Part shown: positions 41,064-50,536 of the stretch, in pieces | Layout: every line of letters begins with the position of its first letter | How positions within the stretch are numbered: the first letter of the stretch is position 1 | Source: Bifidobacterium miconisargentati | GTDB taxonomy: Bacteria > Actinomycetota > Actinomycetes > Actinomycetales > Bifidobacteriaceae | NCBI RefSeq assembly: GCF_019331675.1 | Contig: NZ_JAHBBJ010000009.1 | Span: 58,907 to 122,906, forward strand | Length of the DNA stretch: 64,000 bases | Direction: 5' to 3' | Position numbers and translations under genes: made by a program | Notes under the pieces: generated by a model | Seen by the model: only the letters and a program-made list of their open reading frames with translations | What the model was told of the DNA's origin: nothing | Database searches by the model: none

Positions 41064-41957
41064 TTACAGCAACGTCACGTCGGCGACGAGCGTGGCCGAA
41101 CCGGTCAGACGCACGTCATGGTCGGTCACGTCCACGCGCAGGGTGCCGCCACGCACGGTGATGTCCCAGTGGCCGATGCCGGTCTTGGACCGCAGCACGA
41201 TGCCCGTGGCGCACAGGCCGGTGCCGCAGGACAGCGTCTCGCCGCAGCCACGCTCGTTGACGCGCATCGTGGCCTCGCCCACGCCGGTGTTCTCGTCGAT
41301 GTCGTCGATGCGCACGAACTCCACGTTCTGATCGGATTCGATGATCGGACGGACCTCGGGCTTGGTCACGAGGTCCAGGTCCTCGACGCGGGGCAGCGTG
41401 GCGAAGGCGTCCTCGATCACCGCCACCACATGCGGATTGCCCATGTCCACGAACGTGCCGCGGGCCGCGCCGGCGGTTCCGGGAATGGTGACCTCATAGG
41501 CGTCCTGTTCGCCGATATGCCACTGACCCATCTCGACCTGGAACACGTTGGCGCCGTACGGCTTCATGTTGCCGCGGGGCGTGAGGATCTTCACGCCGGC
41601 GCGCGTGCCCAGACGGAACGGTTCGGTGGAATCGGCCACGCCCACGCGCTGGGCGAACAGCGTGATGGCGCGCGTGCCGTTGCCGCACATCTCCGCCAGC
41701 GAGCCGTCGGCGTTGCGGTAGTCCATGAACCACTTGGCACCGCCCGCGAGCGCGTCCGAGATCTGGTCGTCGCTCAGGTCGGAGACGAAATCGGGACGGG
41801 TCAGACGGATGAGGCCGTCGCCCCCGATGCCGAAGTGGCGGTCGCACAGGAAGCGGACCTCCTCGGGCGTGGGTTCGAATTTGCCGGAGCGGTCGAGGTA
41901 GACGACGAAATCGTTGCCGGTGGCGTGTGCCTTGGTCACTTGTTGCGGAAGACTCAT
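41064..41957 (-). CDS. dapF: Diaminopimelate epimerase
   Basis: 297 residues. It interconverts LL- and meso-diaminopimelate for lysine and cell-wall synthesis. Both active-site Cys motifs are present, [10 protein letters not shown] and [13 protein letters not shown], with HATGNDFVV at the N-terminus. ATG 41957 lies 7 bases after TACTCT on the minus strand, suggesting a leaderless message. It is divergent from murI, so two peptidoglycan amino acid genes share one 48-base control region. Length is slightly above the usual 275-290. Confidence 0.95.
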   Translation of the reverse strand: MSLPQQVTKAHATGNDFVVYLDRSGKFEPTPEEVRFLCDRHFGIGGDGLIRLTRPDFVSDLSDDQISDALAGGAKWFMDYRNADGSLAEMCGNGTRAITLFAQRVGVADSTEPFRLGTRAGVKILTPRGNMKPYGANVFQVEMGQWHIGEQDAYEVTIPGTAGAARGTFVDMGNPHVVAVIEDAFATLPRVEDLDLVTKPEVRPIIESDQNVEFVRIDDIDENTGVGEATMRVNERGCGETLSCGTGLCATGIVLRSKTGIGHWDITVRGGTLRVDVTDHDVRLTGSATLVADVTLL

Positions 41958-42005
41958 GGCTTACAGAGTACTCTGGTAGTGACACAACACAGGGAGGAAT
42001 CAGGC

Positions 42006-42800
42006 ATGAGTTCTTTGGCTCCGATTGGCGTGTTCGATTCGGGCCTCGGCGGCATTTCGGTGGTACGTCAGATCGTCCGGGACATGCCGGCCGAGCATGT
42101 GCTGTATTTCGGCGATTCGGCGAACGCGCCGTATGGCACCAAGACGCCGGAGCAGGTGCGCGCGTTGAGCTTCGCCATTGTGGAGCGCTTCGTGGAGCGG
42201 GGCGTCAAGGCCGTGGTCATCGCCTGCAACACCGCCACCTCCGCTGCGGTCAACGAGCTGCGCGAGCATTACGACATCCCGATCATCGGCATGGAGCCGG
42301 CGCTGAAGGTGGCCTGCGACCGCGGCGACGTGCCGTCCGACCCGCATCACATCCCGCAGCGCGTGATCGTGGCCGCCACTCCCCTGACGTTGCGCGAACG
42401 CAAGTTCGCCAAGCTGATGGAACGCTTCGATTCCGACAACGAGATCTACAAGGAGCCCTGCCCCGATCTGGTGGAGATCGTGGAGTCCGGCCGGCTTGGC
42501 GACCATGACCTGGTGATGCGCACGTTGCACGGGTACTTCGACCAGTACGACCTGAATCGCATCGACTCGGTGGTGCTCGGATGCACGCATTTCGTGTTCT
42601 ACCGTGATTACTTCCGTGAGCTGCTGCCGGAACGCGCCGCGATCATCGACGGCAACGAGGGTACGGTCCGCCATCTCGGCGTGGTGCTGGAGTCGCTGGG
42701 CCAGCTGGCCCCGGAGGGCTCGGACGGCGGCGTGGAGCTCGCCAATTCCGACCCGTCCGAGCGTATTGCCGCGCTCTCGCGCGACTTGCTGGGCCGCTAG
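42006..42800 (+). CDS. murI: Glutamate racemase
   Basis: 264 residues behind GGGAGGAA. It makes D-glutamate for peptidoglycan stem peptides. The two catalytic Cys lie in [12 protein letters not shown] and [11 protein letters not shown], and FDSGLGG and [10 protein letters not shown] are conserved substrate-binding motifs. Length is normal. It is divergent from dapF. Confidence 0.95.
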   Translation: MSSLAPIGVFDSGLGGISVVRQIVRDMPAEHVLYFGDSANAPYGTKTPEQVRALSFAIVERFVERGVKAVVIACNTATSAAVNELREHYDIPIIGMEPALKVACDRGDVPSDPHHIPQRVIVAATPLTLRERKFAKLMERFDSDNEIYKEPCPDLVEIVESGRLGDHDLVMRTLHGYFDQYDLNRIDSVVLGCTHFVFYRDYFRELLPERAAIIDGNEGTVRHLGVVLESLGQLAPEGSDGGVELANSDPSERIAALSRDLLGR

Positions 42801-42887
42801 GCCTCGCCAATCCTCCCTTGTCCAGTCGGCGCGCGTAAGCTCGAATCCATTAGCCAACGCAGGGGTTTTCTTACACAGGGGGTAGTC

Positions 42888-43736
42888 ATGGCAGTCAAGT
42901 CCGCGATGATCGATGTGGGCGGCGGATTCCGCGCGATTTTCGGATGCGGCGTAATGGACCGCATACTCGAGGACGGCATCGATGTGGACATGTGCTACGG
43001 CGTCTCCGCAGGCGCGGCCAACATGACCTCGTTCATCGCCCGCCAGCACGGCCGCAACCACACGTTCTACACCAAGTACGCCTTCCGCAAGGAGTACGCC
43101 AGCGCGGAAAGCTACTTCAAGAACCACAACTTCGCCAACCTTGATTACATCTACGGCACGCTGAGCAACCATGACGGTGAGTATCCAGTGGATTTCGAGG
43201 CGTTCGAGGCCAACCCCACCGGATTCACGGTGGTGGCCTGCAACGCGGAGGACGGTTCGACCAAGTACTTCGACAAGTCACGCATCCATTTCGACGACTT
43301 CGACGTGGTCAAGGCGTCCTCGGCGGTGCCGATAGCCTGCGAACCGTATGTGGTGGACGGCGTGCCGTATTACGACGGCGGCATCGCCGATCCGGTGCCG
43401 GTGCAGAAGGCGCTGGACGACGGCTATGAGAAGGTGATCCTGATTCTCTCCCGTCTGCGTGACGAGGTACGCCAGCAACGCAAGGACCTGCCGCCGGCCC
43501 GTATCCTGGAGCGCACCTATCCGGCGGCGGCGGAACGCCTGCGTATGCGCTACAAGACCTACAACGACGAAATCGAGCTCGCCAAGCGCTATGAGGAGGA
43601 AGGCCGCGTGCTCATCCTGGCGCCGGAGGACCTGTACGGCCTCAATACGTTGAAGAAGAACTTCGAGGGCCTGGAGATGATGTACCGCAAGGGGTACGCC
43701 GCCGCCGAGGCCATTCCCGAATTCCTGGCGGAATAG
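42888..43736 (+). CDS. Patatin-like phospholipase family protein
   Basis: 282 residues. The oxyanion region DVGGGFRAIFGCG, nucleophile elbow GVSAG (Ser in YGVSAGAAN) and catalytic Asp in YYDGGIADPVP form the patatin Ser-Asp dyad. It probably hydrolyses lipids in the cytoplasm, as in the RssA/YjjU-like bacterial group. No signal peptide. The C-terminal third is helical and charged. A GGGGGTAG site precedes ATG 42888. Confidence 0.88.
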   Translation: MAVKSAMIDVGGGFRAIFGCGVMDRILEDGIDVDMCYGVSAGAANMTSFIARQHGRNHTFYTKYAFRKEYASAESYFKNHNFANLDYIYGTLSNHDGEYPVDFEAFEANPTGFTVVACNAEDGSTKYFDKSRIHFDDFDVVKASSAVPIACEPYVVDGVPYYDGGIADPVPVQKALDDGYEKVILILSRLRDEVRQQRKDLPPARILERTYPAAAERLRMRYKTYNDEIELAKRYEEEGRVLILAPEDLYGLNTLKKNFEGLEMMYRKGYAAAEAIPEFLAE

Positions 43737-43744
43737 GCTCCTTA

Positions 43745-43995
43745 GCCCTGTCAAACCAAGATTGGCATGCCTTATTCTTGGCTCCCCTTGTCAGGACATT
43801 GCCGTGAAGCAGACAGCGGAGCTGTTTGCAGGCAATGTGCGAGACGACAGTCGAGCTGGAAAAGCGCGAACGAAGTTCGGCCATAATTGCGGGACGATCT
43901 GTCACCATAGGTGACTGAGGGGTAGTTCCTCATTCCTTTGGCGAGACTACCCCTCAGTCGGCTTCGCCGACAGCTCCCCTGACAAGGGGAGCCAA
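43745..43995 (+). mobile_element. MITE-like element, copy E (long form plus a second core)
   Basis: Starts GCCCTGTCAAACCAAGATTG, carries the ~90-base insert seen in copy B, an inverted core, then a second direct core (ACTACCCCTCAGTCGGCTTC... ACAAGGGGAGCC). The right terminal repeat is missing. It looks like a composite or partly deleted copy between the patatin and SPFH genes. Confidence 0.65.
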
Positions 43996-44007
43996 GTGGG
44001 GGGACTA

Positions 44008-44937
44008 CTACTTGCCCGACTTCACGTCGGAGGCGGTGAGCATGGCCTTGGTGACCTGCTCGTACAGATCCTGGTAGCCGCCCGGCGTGGAGGCCGGCAA
44101 CACCACGGTTTTGGCGTTGCCGGATTCGGACAGGGACCGCATCACGTCGAGGTACTGGTTGAACAGCACCACGTTGTTCACGTCGTTGATGCTCATGCCT
44201 ACGGCCTGCAGGCTCTTGATCTGATCCACGATGCCGTTGGCGATCTCACGACGGTAGTTGGCCTGGCCTTCACCCTGCAGACGGGTCTTCTCGGCCTCGG
44301 CGGCGGCCTGCGTCTCGATCTGGATGCGCTGGGCCTCGGCGCGCTGGCGGGTGGCCTCCTTCTCACGCTGGGCGGCGTTGATGGAGTCCATCGCGTTCTT
44401 GACCTGCGGCGAGGGGTCGATGGCGGTGATCAGCGTCTTGACCACGGTGAAGCCGAACCGGCTCATCTCGTTGCCCACGGTCTTCTGCACGTCGGAGGCG
44501 ACATCGTCCTTGCGGGCGAAGGCGTCGTCCAGGGTCAGGGCGGGGATGGCGGAACGCAGCGCGTCCTCCATGTACGAGCGCAGCTGGCCGGCCGGGTCGC
44601 GCAGCTCGTAGTAGGCGGTGGCCACGTTCTCGGGGTTCACGCGGAACTGGGTGGAGGCCACCACGGTGACGAACACGTTGTCCAACGTCTTGGTCTCCAG
44701 CTGCACGTTGAGCTGGTTCACGCGCATGTTGGTCTTCATGGCGATGCGATCCACGAACGGAATCCTCATGTGGATGCCGGCGAACTGCACCTTCTGGAAC
44801 TTGCCGAATCGTTCGATGATGTACGCCTGCTGCTGCGGCACCACGAAGATGGCGGCGAACAGCAACAGGATGATGATAATGAGCAGGATAAGCAGCAATA
44901 GCATGGTCCCTCCGAAAACAGCCATAATAGACGACAT
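44008..44937 (-). CDS. SPFH/band 7 membrane protein (stomatin-like)
   Basis: 309 residues from ATG 44937, with GGGGG upstream. The N-terminal helix (residues about 10-33, rich in Leu and Ile) anchors it, followed by VVPQQQAYIIERFGKFQKV (band 7 start), FVDRIAMKTNMR, and a long charged coiled coil (REKEATRQRAEAQRIQIETQ). Such proteins form membrane scaffolds often linked to proteases. No NfeD partner gene is adjacent. Confidence 0.9.
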   Translation of the reverse strand: MSSIMAVFGGTMLLLLILLIIIILLLFAAIFVVPQQQAYIIERFGKFQKVQFAGIHMRIPFVDRIAMKTNMRVNQLNVQLETKTLDNVFVTVVASTQFRVNPENVATAYYELRDPAGQLRSYMEDALRSAIPALTLDDAFARKDDVASDVQKTVGNEMSRFGFTVVKTLITAIDPSPQVKNAMDSINAAQREKEATRQRAEAQRIQIETQAAAEAEKTRLQGEGQANYRREIANGIVDQIKSLQAVGMSINDVNNVVLFNQYLDVMRSLSESGNAKTVVLPASTPGGYQDLYEQVTKAMLTASDVKSGK

Positions 44938-45081
44938 CGAAAGCCCCCTTTCAACAAGGGCCAAGCACGGCCTTCCTTGAGCCGTGACCCAACATCTTCC
45001 ATGCTACCAGCGCGAAGGCCGGCCGGACAGGTGGGTGCGCAGGCGTTTACCGGCTGTTCAGCGAAGGAACCGACGGATGAT

Positions 45082-46377
45082 TCAGTATGCGCCGGCTATG
45101 GCCTGATCAAGGTCGGCGATCAGGTCGTCCGCCGACTCCAGTCCGATGGACAGGCGGATCAGATTGTCGCTGACCCCGGCCGCGATGCGGGCATCCACGG
45201 GCACCTCGCGGTGGGTGATGTGCGCGGGGTCCACGATCAGCGAACGCGCGTCGCCGATATTCGGGATGTAGGAGAAGAGCCGGGTGCCGTCGATGATGCG
45301 ACGCACGTTGTCGGCGCTGCCGTCCACCAGGAACGAGAGGATCTGGCCCACGCCGCGCGGGAAGTACTTGCCCACCAGGTCATATTGGGGCGTGTATCCG
45401 AGGCCGGAGTAGTTGACTTTCATCACATGCGGGCTGCGGGTCAGGTGTTCGGCGATGCGACAGGCGGAGTCGACCTGCTGGCTCACGCGCTGGGGCAGCG
45501 TCTCGAGGCCCACGAGCGACAGATAGGCGTTGAAGGGGCTTGCCACCGCGCCGAATGTGCGCAGGTACTTGATGCGGATACGTTTGATGAACGCGGCCGC
45601 GCCGAACTTTTCGGCGAAGCTGTGCCATTCGCCGGCGCGGTCGTCGCTGATGACTTGCTGACGTGCGGTGAATTGCGGGAACCGGCCGTTGGCCCAGTCG
45701 AACCGGCCGCCGTCAATGATGGCGCCGCCGATGGCGTTGCCGTGTCCGGTGATGCCTTTGGTGGTGGAGTGTACGACGATGTCCGCGCCGAAACGGATGG
45801 GATTGAGCAGGTAGGGCGTGGGCACGGTGTTGTCCACGATCAGGGCAACGCCGTGCGCGTGGGCGAGTTCGGCAAGCGGCTCGATGTCGAGGAGTTCGGT
45901 GGACGGGTTGGCCACGGTCTCGGCGAAGATCGCGCGGGTGTCCGGACCGATTTTGGAGGCGACCTCGTCCAGGTCGTTGATGTTCCTCACGAAGTCGGTG
46001 TGGATGCCGAACTGCGGCAGGAAGTCGCCGAGCGCGTCCACGCTGGCGCCGTACAGGTTGGTGGGGGCGATGATGCGGCCGCCGCCCTCTCCCGCGCACA
46101 TGAGCGCATAGCTGACGGCAGCCATGCCGGAGGCGAGGGCCACCGCGCCGATGCCACCTTCAAGCGCGGCGAGACGCTTCTCCAGGGCATCCACGGTCGG
46201 GTTGGCCACACGCGAGTATTCGAACCCGTCGATCAGGCCACCGGCGAGCGCGTCGCCGCGCACGGCGTTTTCGAGGTCGAACGCGGCCGAGGCGTAGATG
46301 GGCGGCACCGCCGCATGCCCGTGGTCCAGCGGTTCATACCCCGCGTGAATGGCTTTCGTAGCGAAATCGTTGTCCAT
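45082..46377 (-). CDS. O-acetylhomoserine sulfhydrylase-type PLP enzyme
   Basis: 431 residues of the Cys/Met metabolism PLP family. HSTTKGITGHG carries the cofactor Lys, SRVANPTVDALEKRLAALEG and IFAETVANPST are typical of MetY-like O-acetylhomoserine (thiol) lyases, which add sulfide or methanethiol to O-acetylhomoserine. The length of about 430 favours MetY over 380-400-residue cystathionine enzymes. It is the last gene of a leftward sulfur cluster, 84 bases after the lyase gene. Substrate preference is inferred. Confidence 0.85.
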   Translation of the reverse strand: MDNDFATKAIHAGYEPLDHGHAAVPPIYASAAFDLENAVRGDALAGGLIDGFEYSRVANPTVDALEKRLAALEGGIGAVALASGMAAVSYALMCAGEGGGRIIAPTNLYGASVDALGDFLPQFGIHTDFVRNINDLDEVASKIGPDTRAIFAETVANPSTELLDIEPLAELAHAHGVALIVDNTVPTPYLLNPIRFGADIVVHSTTKGITGHGNAIGGAIIDGGRFDWANGRFPQFTARQQVISDDRAGEWHSFAEKFGAAAFIKRIRIKYLRTFGAVASPFNAYLSLVGLETLPQRVSQQVDSACRIAEHLTRSPHVMKVNYSGLGYTPQYDLVGKYFPRGVGQILSFLVDGSADNVRRIIDGTRLFSYIPNIGDARSLIVDPAHITHREVPVDARIAAGVSDNLIRLSIGLESADDLIADLDQAIAGAY

Positions 46378-46461
46378 GGGCGTGCGGAATTCCTTTTTGT
46401 GATGCGGTCCGGCCGGTCGCGGCCGTGCCGTCGGTATGTGCGGCTGGGTGGCGGTTCGGGC

Positions 46462-47691
46462 TCAGGCAAAGATGCCGGAGGTGATCTGGCTGAAGATGTC
46501 GGACTCGCCGTGGCGTTCGAGGTAGCGCTCGTAGGCGATGTCGAAGGCCTGCCCCAGGTCCTCGATGAGATCGGCGGCGTCCTCGATGCCGATGGCGAGG
46601 CGGACCAGTTCGTCGGTGATGCCGACCTTGAGTCGTTCCTCGCGCGGCAGTTCGAAGTGCGTCATGCGACAGGGCAACTCGGCGAGCGACTCGACCGCGC
46701 CCAGGGAGACGGCCAGACGGAAGACCCGCAGGTTGTTGAGCACGTCGGCCGGATCCACGCCGGGCACGACCTCGAAGCTCAGCACGCCGCCGGCCCCGCG
46801 CAGCCCCTTGGCGGCCAGTTCCCGGTCACGGCCGGGAAGGCCCGGATAGTTCACGGTCTTGACCAGCGGATGGGCGAGCAGGTACTGGGCGATGGCCTTG
46901 GCGTTTTCCTGCTGGCGGTCCATGCGCAGGGCAAGCGTCTGGATGCCGCGACGGACCGCGTCGCATTCGGCGGGGGCGAGCACGCCGCCGAAACGGTTCT
47001 GCGCGAAGTAGACGGCCTTGCCGATCTCCTCGCTCAGGGTGACCACGAGTCCGGCGTTCACGTCGGAATGTCCGGCGAGGTACTTGGTGGCGGAGTGGAT
47101 GACCACGTCCGCGCCCAGGTCGAGCGGACGCTGCAGGTACGGGGTCACGAAGGTGTTGTCCACGATGGCGATGGCGCCGTGCTTGTGGGCGATGTTGGCG
47201 ATGAGGCGCACATCGTTGACGTCGAGCAGCGGATTGGTGAGGACTTCGAAATAGACGGCCTTGGCCGCGGGGACGCCCTGCTGCGGGTCGCCTGCGACGG
47301 CGGTTTCCAATGCCTTGGCGTCGTGCGTGTCCGCCGCCTCGAAGATGAGGCCGCGGTCGGCGAAGTATTCGTGGAACAGCGAGTAGGTGCCGCCGTAGAT
47401 GTTCTTGCCCACGATGATGCGGTCGCCGGGCTTGAAGATGGAGAGGACGGCGTGGATGGCGGCCAGGCCCGAGGCGAAGGCGAAGCCGCGTGCGCCGTGT
47501 TCGAGCTGGGCGATCTGGCGCTCGAGGAAGTCGCGCGTGGGGTTGCCGCTGCGCGCGTAGTCGTAGCGGGGCATCGCATCGACCTTCTCGAAGGCATATG
47601 TCGTTGAGTTGTAGATCGGCGGGTTCACGGCTCCGGTGGTGTTGTCATCAACCGGCAGTCCGTGGACGAGCTGAGTGTTGAACCTGGTCAT
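46462..47691 (-). CDS. Cystathionine gamma/beta-lyase-type PLP enzyme
   Basis: 409 residues behind AAGGGAGGTG. YDYARSGNPTRDFLERQIAQLE, FVTPYLQRPLDLGADVVIHS and SATKYLAGHSDVNAG (cofactor Lys) mark the trans-sulfuration family. It probably cleaves cystathionine or cystine, releasing sulfur for methionine or cysteine supply. Beta-lyase, gamma-lyase and gamma-synthase cannot be separated by reading alone. Neighbours (MetY-like enzyme, amino-acid ABC transporter) point to sulfur amino acid use. Confidence 0.85.
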   Translation of the reverse strand: MTRFNTQLVHGLPVDDNTTGAVNPPIYNSTTYAFEKVDAMPRYDYARSGNPTRDFLERQIAQLEHGARGFAFASGLAAIHAVLSIFKPGDRIIVGKNIYGGTYSLFHEYFADRGLIFEAADTHDAKALETAVAGDPQQGVPAAKAVYFEVLTNPLLDVNDVRLIANIAHKHGAIAIVDNTFVTPYLQRPLDLGADVVIHSATKYLAGHSDVNAGLVVTLSEEIGKAVYFAQNRFGGVLAPAECDAVRRGIQTLALRMDRQQENAKAIAQYLLAHPLVKTVNYPGLPGRDRELAAKGLRGAGGVLSFEVVPGVDPADVLNNLRVFRLAVSLGAVESLAELPCRMTHFELPREERLKVGITDELVRLAIGIEDAADLIEDLGQAFDIAYERYLERHGESDIFSQITSGIFA

Positions 47692-47778
47692 TGCGCACCT
47701 CCCTTACGGTGTTTCCTTGGCGCCATTTCTGATTGCGGGGACTCTCCCCACCGGGCACGATTACGACAGTAATGCAAA

Positions 47779-47800
47779 ACGCCGGCCCGCAGGCCGGCGT
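47779..47800 (-). terminator. Terminator between ABC operon and lyase gene
   Basis: ACGCCGGCC/GGCCGGCGT (47779-47787, 47792-47800) with CGCA loop. Read leftward it is followed by TTTTGCATT. The transporter operon therefore probably ends here and the two PLP enzymes have their own promoter. Confidence 0.8.
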
Positions 47801-47869
47801 CGTTATATGTGTTGGTTATGGGAGGCTATGCGCGGAACCGCGTCAGGTTCCATCTATCAGATTTGCCGC

Positions 47870-47990
47870 AATTACGGACGGCCTACGGCCGGCTCAGCGT
47901 TACCTTCGCTCGGCTATCGCCTCGCTCAGGCGTCGCCTACTGGCAGTCCACCGGACTGCCAGCCTGATGCAGCGGCACGAGCCGCTTCAT
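47870..47990. repeat. Cluster of short palindromes (REP-like)
   Basis: Within 120 bases: GGCCTACGGCC; TGGCAGTCC/GGACTGCCA; and CTGATGCAGCGGC/GCCGCTTCATCAG (one mismatch). The last ends just outside the binding-protein stop codon. It may stabilise mRNA ends or be a REP-type element; no gene fits. The whole gap 47692-47989 holds only this and the terminator. Confidence 0.55.
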
Positions 47991-48898
47991 CAGACGGCTC
48001 CGCCTTCCACCACGATCTCGTCGGGGTTGACCTCGTCGCCGTAGACGGGTTCGAGGGTCTGCTCGTAGTCCTTGTGGAAGAAGTTCTCCTCGCCGAGCTT
48101 GACGATCTCCTCGTTCACGAAGTCGAGGAGCTCCTTGTTGCCCTTCTGCACGGCGGGGGCGATGGTGTCGTCGTCGCCCAGGTGGGTGATGCCGACCTTG
48201 AATCCCTTGTTGGCCTTGGCCCAGGCGAGCACCTCGGTGTTGTCGGTGGAGAAGGCGTCGCCGCGGCCGTCAAGCAGGGCGTTGTAGGCGTCGGCGTACT
48301 GGTCGTACTTCTGAAGCTTGACGTTCGGGGCGTTCTTCTCGAACCAAGTCTCGGCGGTGGTGCCCTTGGCGATGATCAGGGTCTTGCCGTCCAGCTGGCT
48401 CACGTCGGTGATCTGCGCGTCCTCCGGGGAGACCACGCCGAGGGCCACCTTCATGTACGGCTTGGCGAAGTCGACCTTCTCGGCACGTTCGTCGGTCACG
48501 GTGAAGTTGGCGAGCACCAGATCCACCTTGTTGGAGGTGAGCACGTCCACGCGGGCGGCCGGGTCCACGGAGGTGTATTCGACCTCGACGCCCAGATCCT
48601 TGGCCAGACGCTCGGCGAAGACGATGTCGTAGCCCTGGTACTTGCCGTCCTGGTCCACGTAGCCGAACGGGGCCTTGTCGGAGAAGACGGCGATCTTGAT
48701 CTTGCCGCTCTTCTTGATCTCGTCCAGGCTGCGGGCCTTGGCGTTGGCGTCGGAGCTGGATGAGGTGTCGGAACCGGAGGATGCGGTATCGCTTGGGGTG
48801 GCGGCGGACGGGCCGCATGCGGCCACGGACACGGCCATCATCAGGGCCGCGCCGGTAGCGACGATCGTTTTCAGTGCGTTGCCAATCTTGATGGTCAT
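47990..48898 (-). CDS. Amino-acid ABC transporter substrate-binding lipoprotein (probable cysteine/cystine)
   Basis: 302 residues with signal peptide and lipobox VAAC (Cys28), then a Ser/Thr linker. The SBP family 3 fold is clear: IAVFSDKAPFGYVDQDGKYQ, ERLAKDLGVEVEYTSVDPAA, LVLANFTVTDERAEKVDFA. The TPERxxxVDF-like region and neighbours resemble polar amino-acid binders such as CjaA-type cysteine-binding proteins, and the adjacent trans-sulfuration genes suggest cysteine or cystine. That substrate is inferred. Confidence 0.85.
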   Translation of the reverse strand: MTIKIGNALKTIVATGAALMMAVSVAACGPSAATPSDTASSGSDTSSSSDANAKARSLDEIKKSGKIKIAVFSDKAPFGYVDQDGKYQGYDIVFAERLAKDLGVEVEYTSVDPAARVDVLTSNKVDLVLANFTVTDERAEKVDFAKPYMKVALGVVSPEDAQITDVSQLDGKTLIIAKGTTAETWFEKNAPNVKLQKYDQYADAYNALLDGRGDAFSTDNTEVLAWAKANKGFKVGITHLGDDDTIAPAVQKGNKELLDFVNEEIVKLGEENFFHKDYEQTLEPVYGDEVNPDEIVVEGGAV

Positions 48899-48990
48899 TG
48901 GCGGTTTCCTTCTCTTCTTGTGGTTGGTTATTGGGATGGTAGGTCTGTTTTCGGAAGGCGGGCGGCGGAATCACCGAGGCCCACGGCCTG

Positions 48991-49869
48991 TCACTCGAAT
49001 TCGAACGTGCGCAGGAACTGACGGGCGCGTTCGGTTTCGGGGTGGGCGAAGAAGGCGTGCGCGTCGTGCGATTCCTCCACGATATGGCCGCCGTCCAGCA
49101 GGATCACGTGGTCGGCGATGGCGCGGGCGAACTGCATCTCGTGGGTCACGATGAGCATGGTCTGTCCGGCCTTGGCCAGTTCCAGGACCACATCGAGCAC
49201 CTCGCGCACCATTTCGGGGTCGAGGGCCGCGGTGATCTCGTCCAGCAGCAGCACCTCCGGGTGGAGGATGAGTGCGCGGCAGATGGCCACGCGCTGGCGC
49301 TGGCCGCCGGAGAGCTCATGCGGCCAGGCGTCCTTGCGGTCGGCGAGTCCCACGCGCTCCAGGAGCTTCAGCGCCTCGGCCTCCACTTCGGCCTTGTCGC
49401 GCTTCTGCACAAGCAGCGGGGCCATGGTGATGTTGCCGAGCACGGTCTTGTTCGGGAACAGGTCATAGCTCTGGAACACCATGCCGATGCGCGTGCGCAG
49501 CTCGCTGGAACGGTTGGAGCGGCCGGCCTTTTCGGTGCCGGGGCGGCCTTCGTCGATGACCTTCTCGTTGATGGAGATCGTGCCGCCCTGAATCGGTTCG
49601 AGGCCGGCGATGGTGCGCAGCAGCGTGGATTTGCCGGAGCCCGAGGGGCCGAGCACCACGAGCACCGTGCCGTGCTCCACCTTGAAGGAGATGTCGTTGA
49701 GCACGGGCTTGTCCGCGTTGGCGTACTGCTTGACCAGGTGCTTCACCTCGAAGCCCTTGCAGTCGGAAACGGCGGACGGGCCCGCGGTTTCGAACGCGGC
49801 GACCGCCTCAGTGGATCGGGCCTGCGGCTTCTGCCCCGCCTGCACGGTTCGTTCGGTTCGCTCAGTCAT
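48991..49869 (-). CDS. Amino-acid ABC transporter ATP-binding protein
   Basis: 292 residues from ATG 49869, overlapping the permease stop by 8 bases. Walker A is GPSGSGKST, the signature LSGGQRQRVAI, Walker B VLLLDEITAALDP and the switch His IVTHE. The N-terminal ~45 residues before FEVKHLVKQY are an extra polar extension. It energises the two membrane subunits encoded upstream. Confidence 0.95.
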   Translation of the reverse strand: MTERTERTVQAGQKPQARSTEAVAAFETAGPSAVSDCKGFEVKHLVKQYANADKPVLNDISFKVEHGTVLVVLGPSGSGKSTLLRTIAGLEPIQGGTISINEKVIDEGRPGTEKAGRSNRSSELRTRIGMVFQSYDLFPNKTVLGNITMAPLLVQKRDKAEVEAEALKLLERVGLADRKDAWPHELSGGQRQRVAICRALILHPEVLLLDEITAALDPEMVREVLDVVLELAKAGQTMLIVTHEMQFARAIADHVILLDGGHIVEESHDAHAFFAHPETERARQFLRTFEFE

Positions 49870-50536
49870 GAGACCACCTCTTTTCCAGACGGCGGGCCAC
49901 GATGGACAGCGGCCAGCACACGATGAAGTACATGAAGAAAATGGCTCCGTAGATCCATAGGGTTCCGGTCGGATACTGGAACCGGTTCGCATCGATGATC
50001 TGCTGGCCCACCTTGATGACCTCGACCACGCCGAGCAGCACGGCCAGGGACGTGGTCTTGACGATGCGGGTGGCCAGGTTCACGCTCGCGGGCAGAAGCC
50101 GGCGAATGGCCTGCGGCAGAATCACGCGGGAGAAGGTCTGCCAGGGGCTCAGGCCCAGCACGTAGCTGGATTCGTACTGCACCTTGGGGATCGACTGCAA
50201 CGCGCCGCGCACCAGATCGCCGAGCTCCGCGCCACCCCAGAGGATGAACACGAGCACGCAGGCGCCGGTGGCGTCGAGGTTCCAGTCGAACCAGCGGGCG
50301 AAGCCGTAGTAGGCCAGGAACAGGAGTGCCAGCTGGGGCATGATGCGGATGAAGTCGAGGTAGACGCGCATGATCGCACGCACCACGGGGTTCCTGAGCG
50401 TCATCAGCCAGCCGACCAGCAGGCCCACCGGGATGGACACGCCCACGGACACGCCGGCGATCCAGACCGTAACCCACAGACCCTGCAGCAGACGGGGGAA
50501 GACGCCGGGCTGGAGAAGAATCTCAGCGCCGTGCAT
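49862..50536 (-). CDS. Amino-acid ABC transporter permease 2
   Basis: 224 residues with about five membrane helices. The EAA-like loop GALQSIPKVQYESSYVLGLS and WQTFSRVILPQAIRRLLP contacts the ATPase. HisM/GlnP type. It overlaps both neighbours by a few bases, so the four genes form one operon. Confidence 0.93.
   Translation of the reverse strand: MHGAEILLQPGVFPRLLQGLWVTVWIAGVSVGVSIPVGLLVGWLMTLRNPVVRAIMRVYLDFIRIMPQLALLFLAYYGFARWFDWNLDATGACVLVFILWGGAELGDLVRGALQSIPKVQYESSYVLGLSPWQTFSRVILPQAIRRLLPASVNLATRIVKTTSLAVLLGVVEVIKVGQQIIDANRFQYPTGTLWIYGAIFFMYFIVCWPLSIVARRLEKRWSHD

Noticed and set aside
47692..47780. SAM-type riboswitch before the lyase gene
   Set aside because: No conserved S-box core recognised; the leader is too short once the terminator at 47779 is taken into account.
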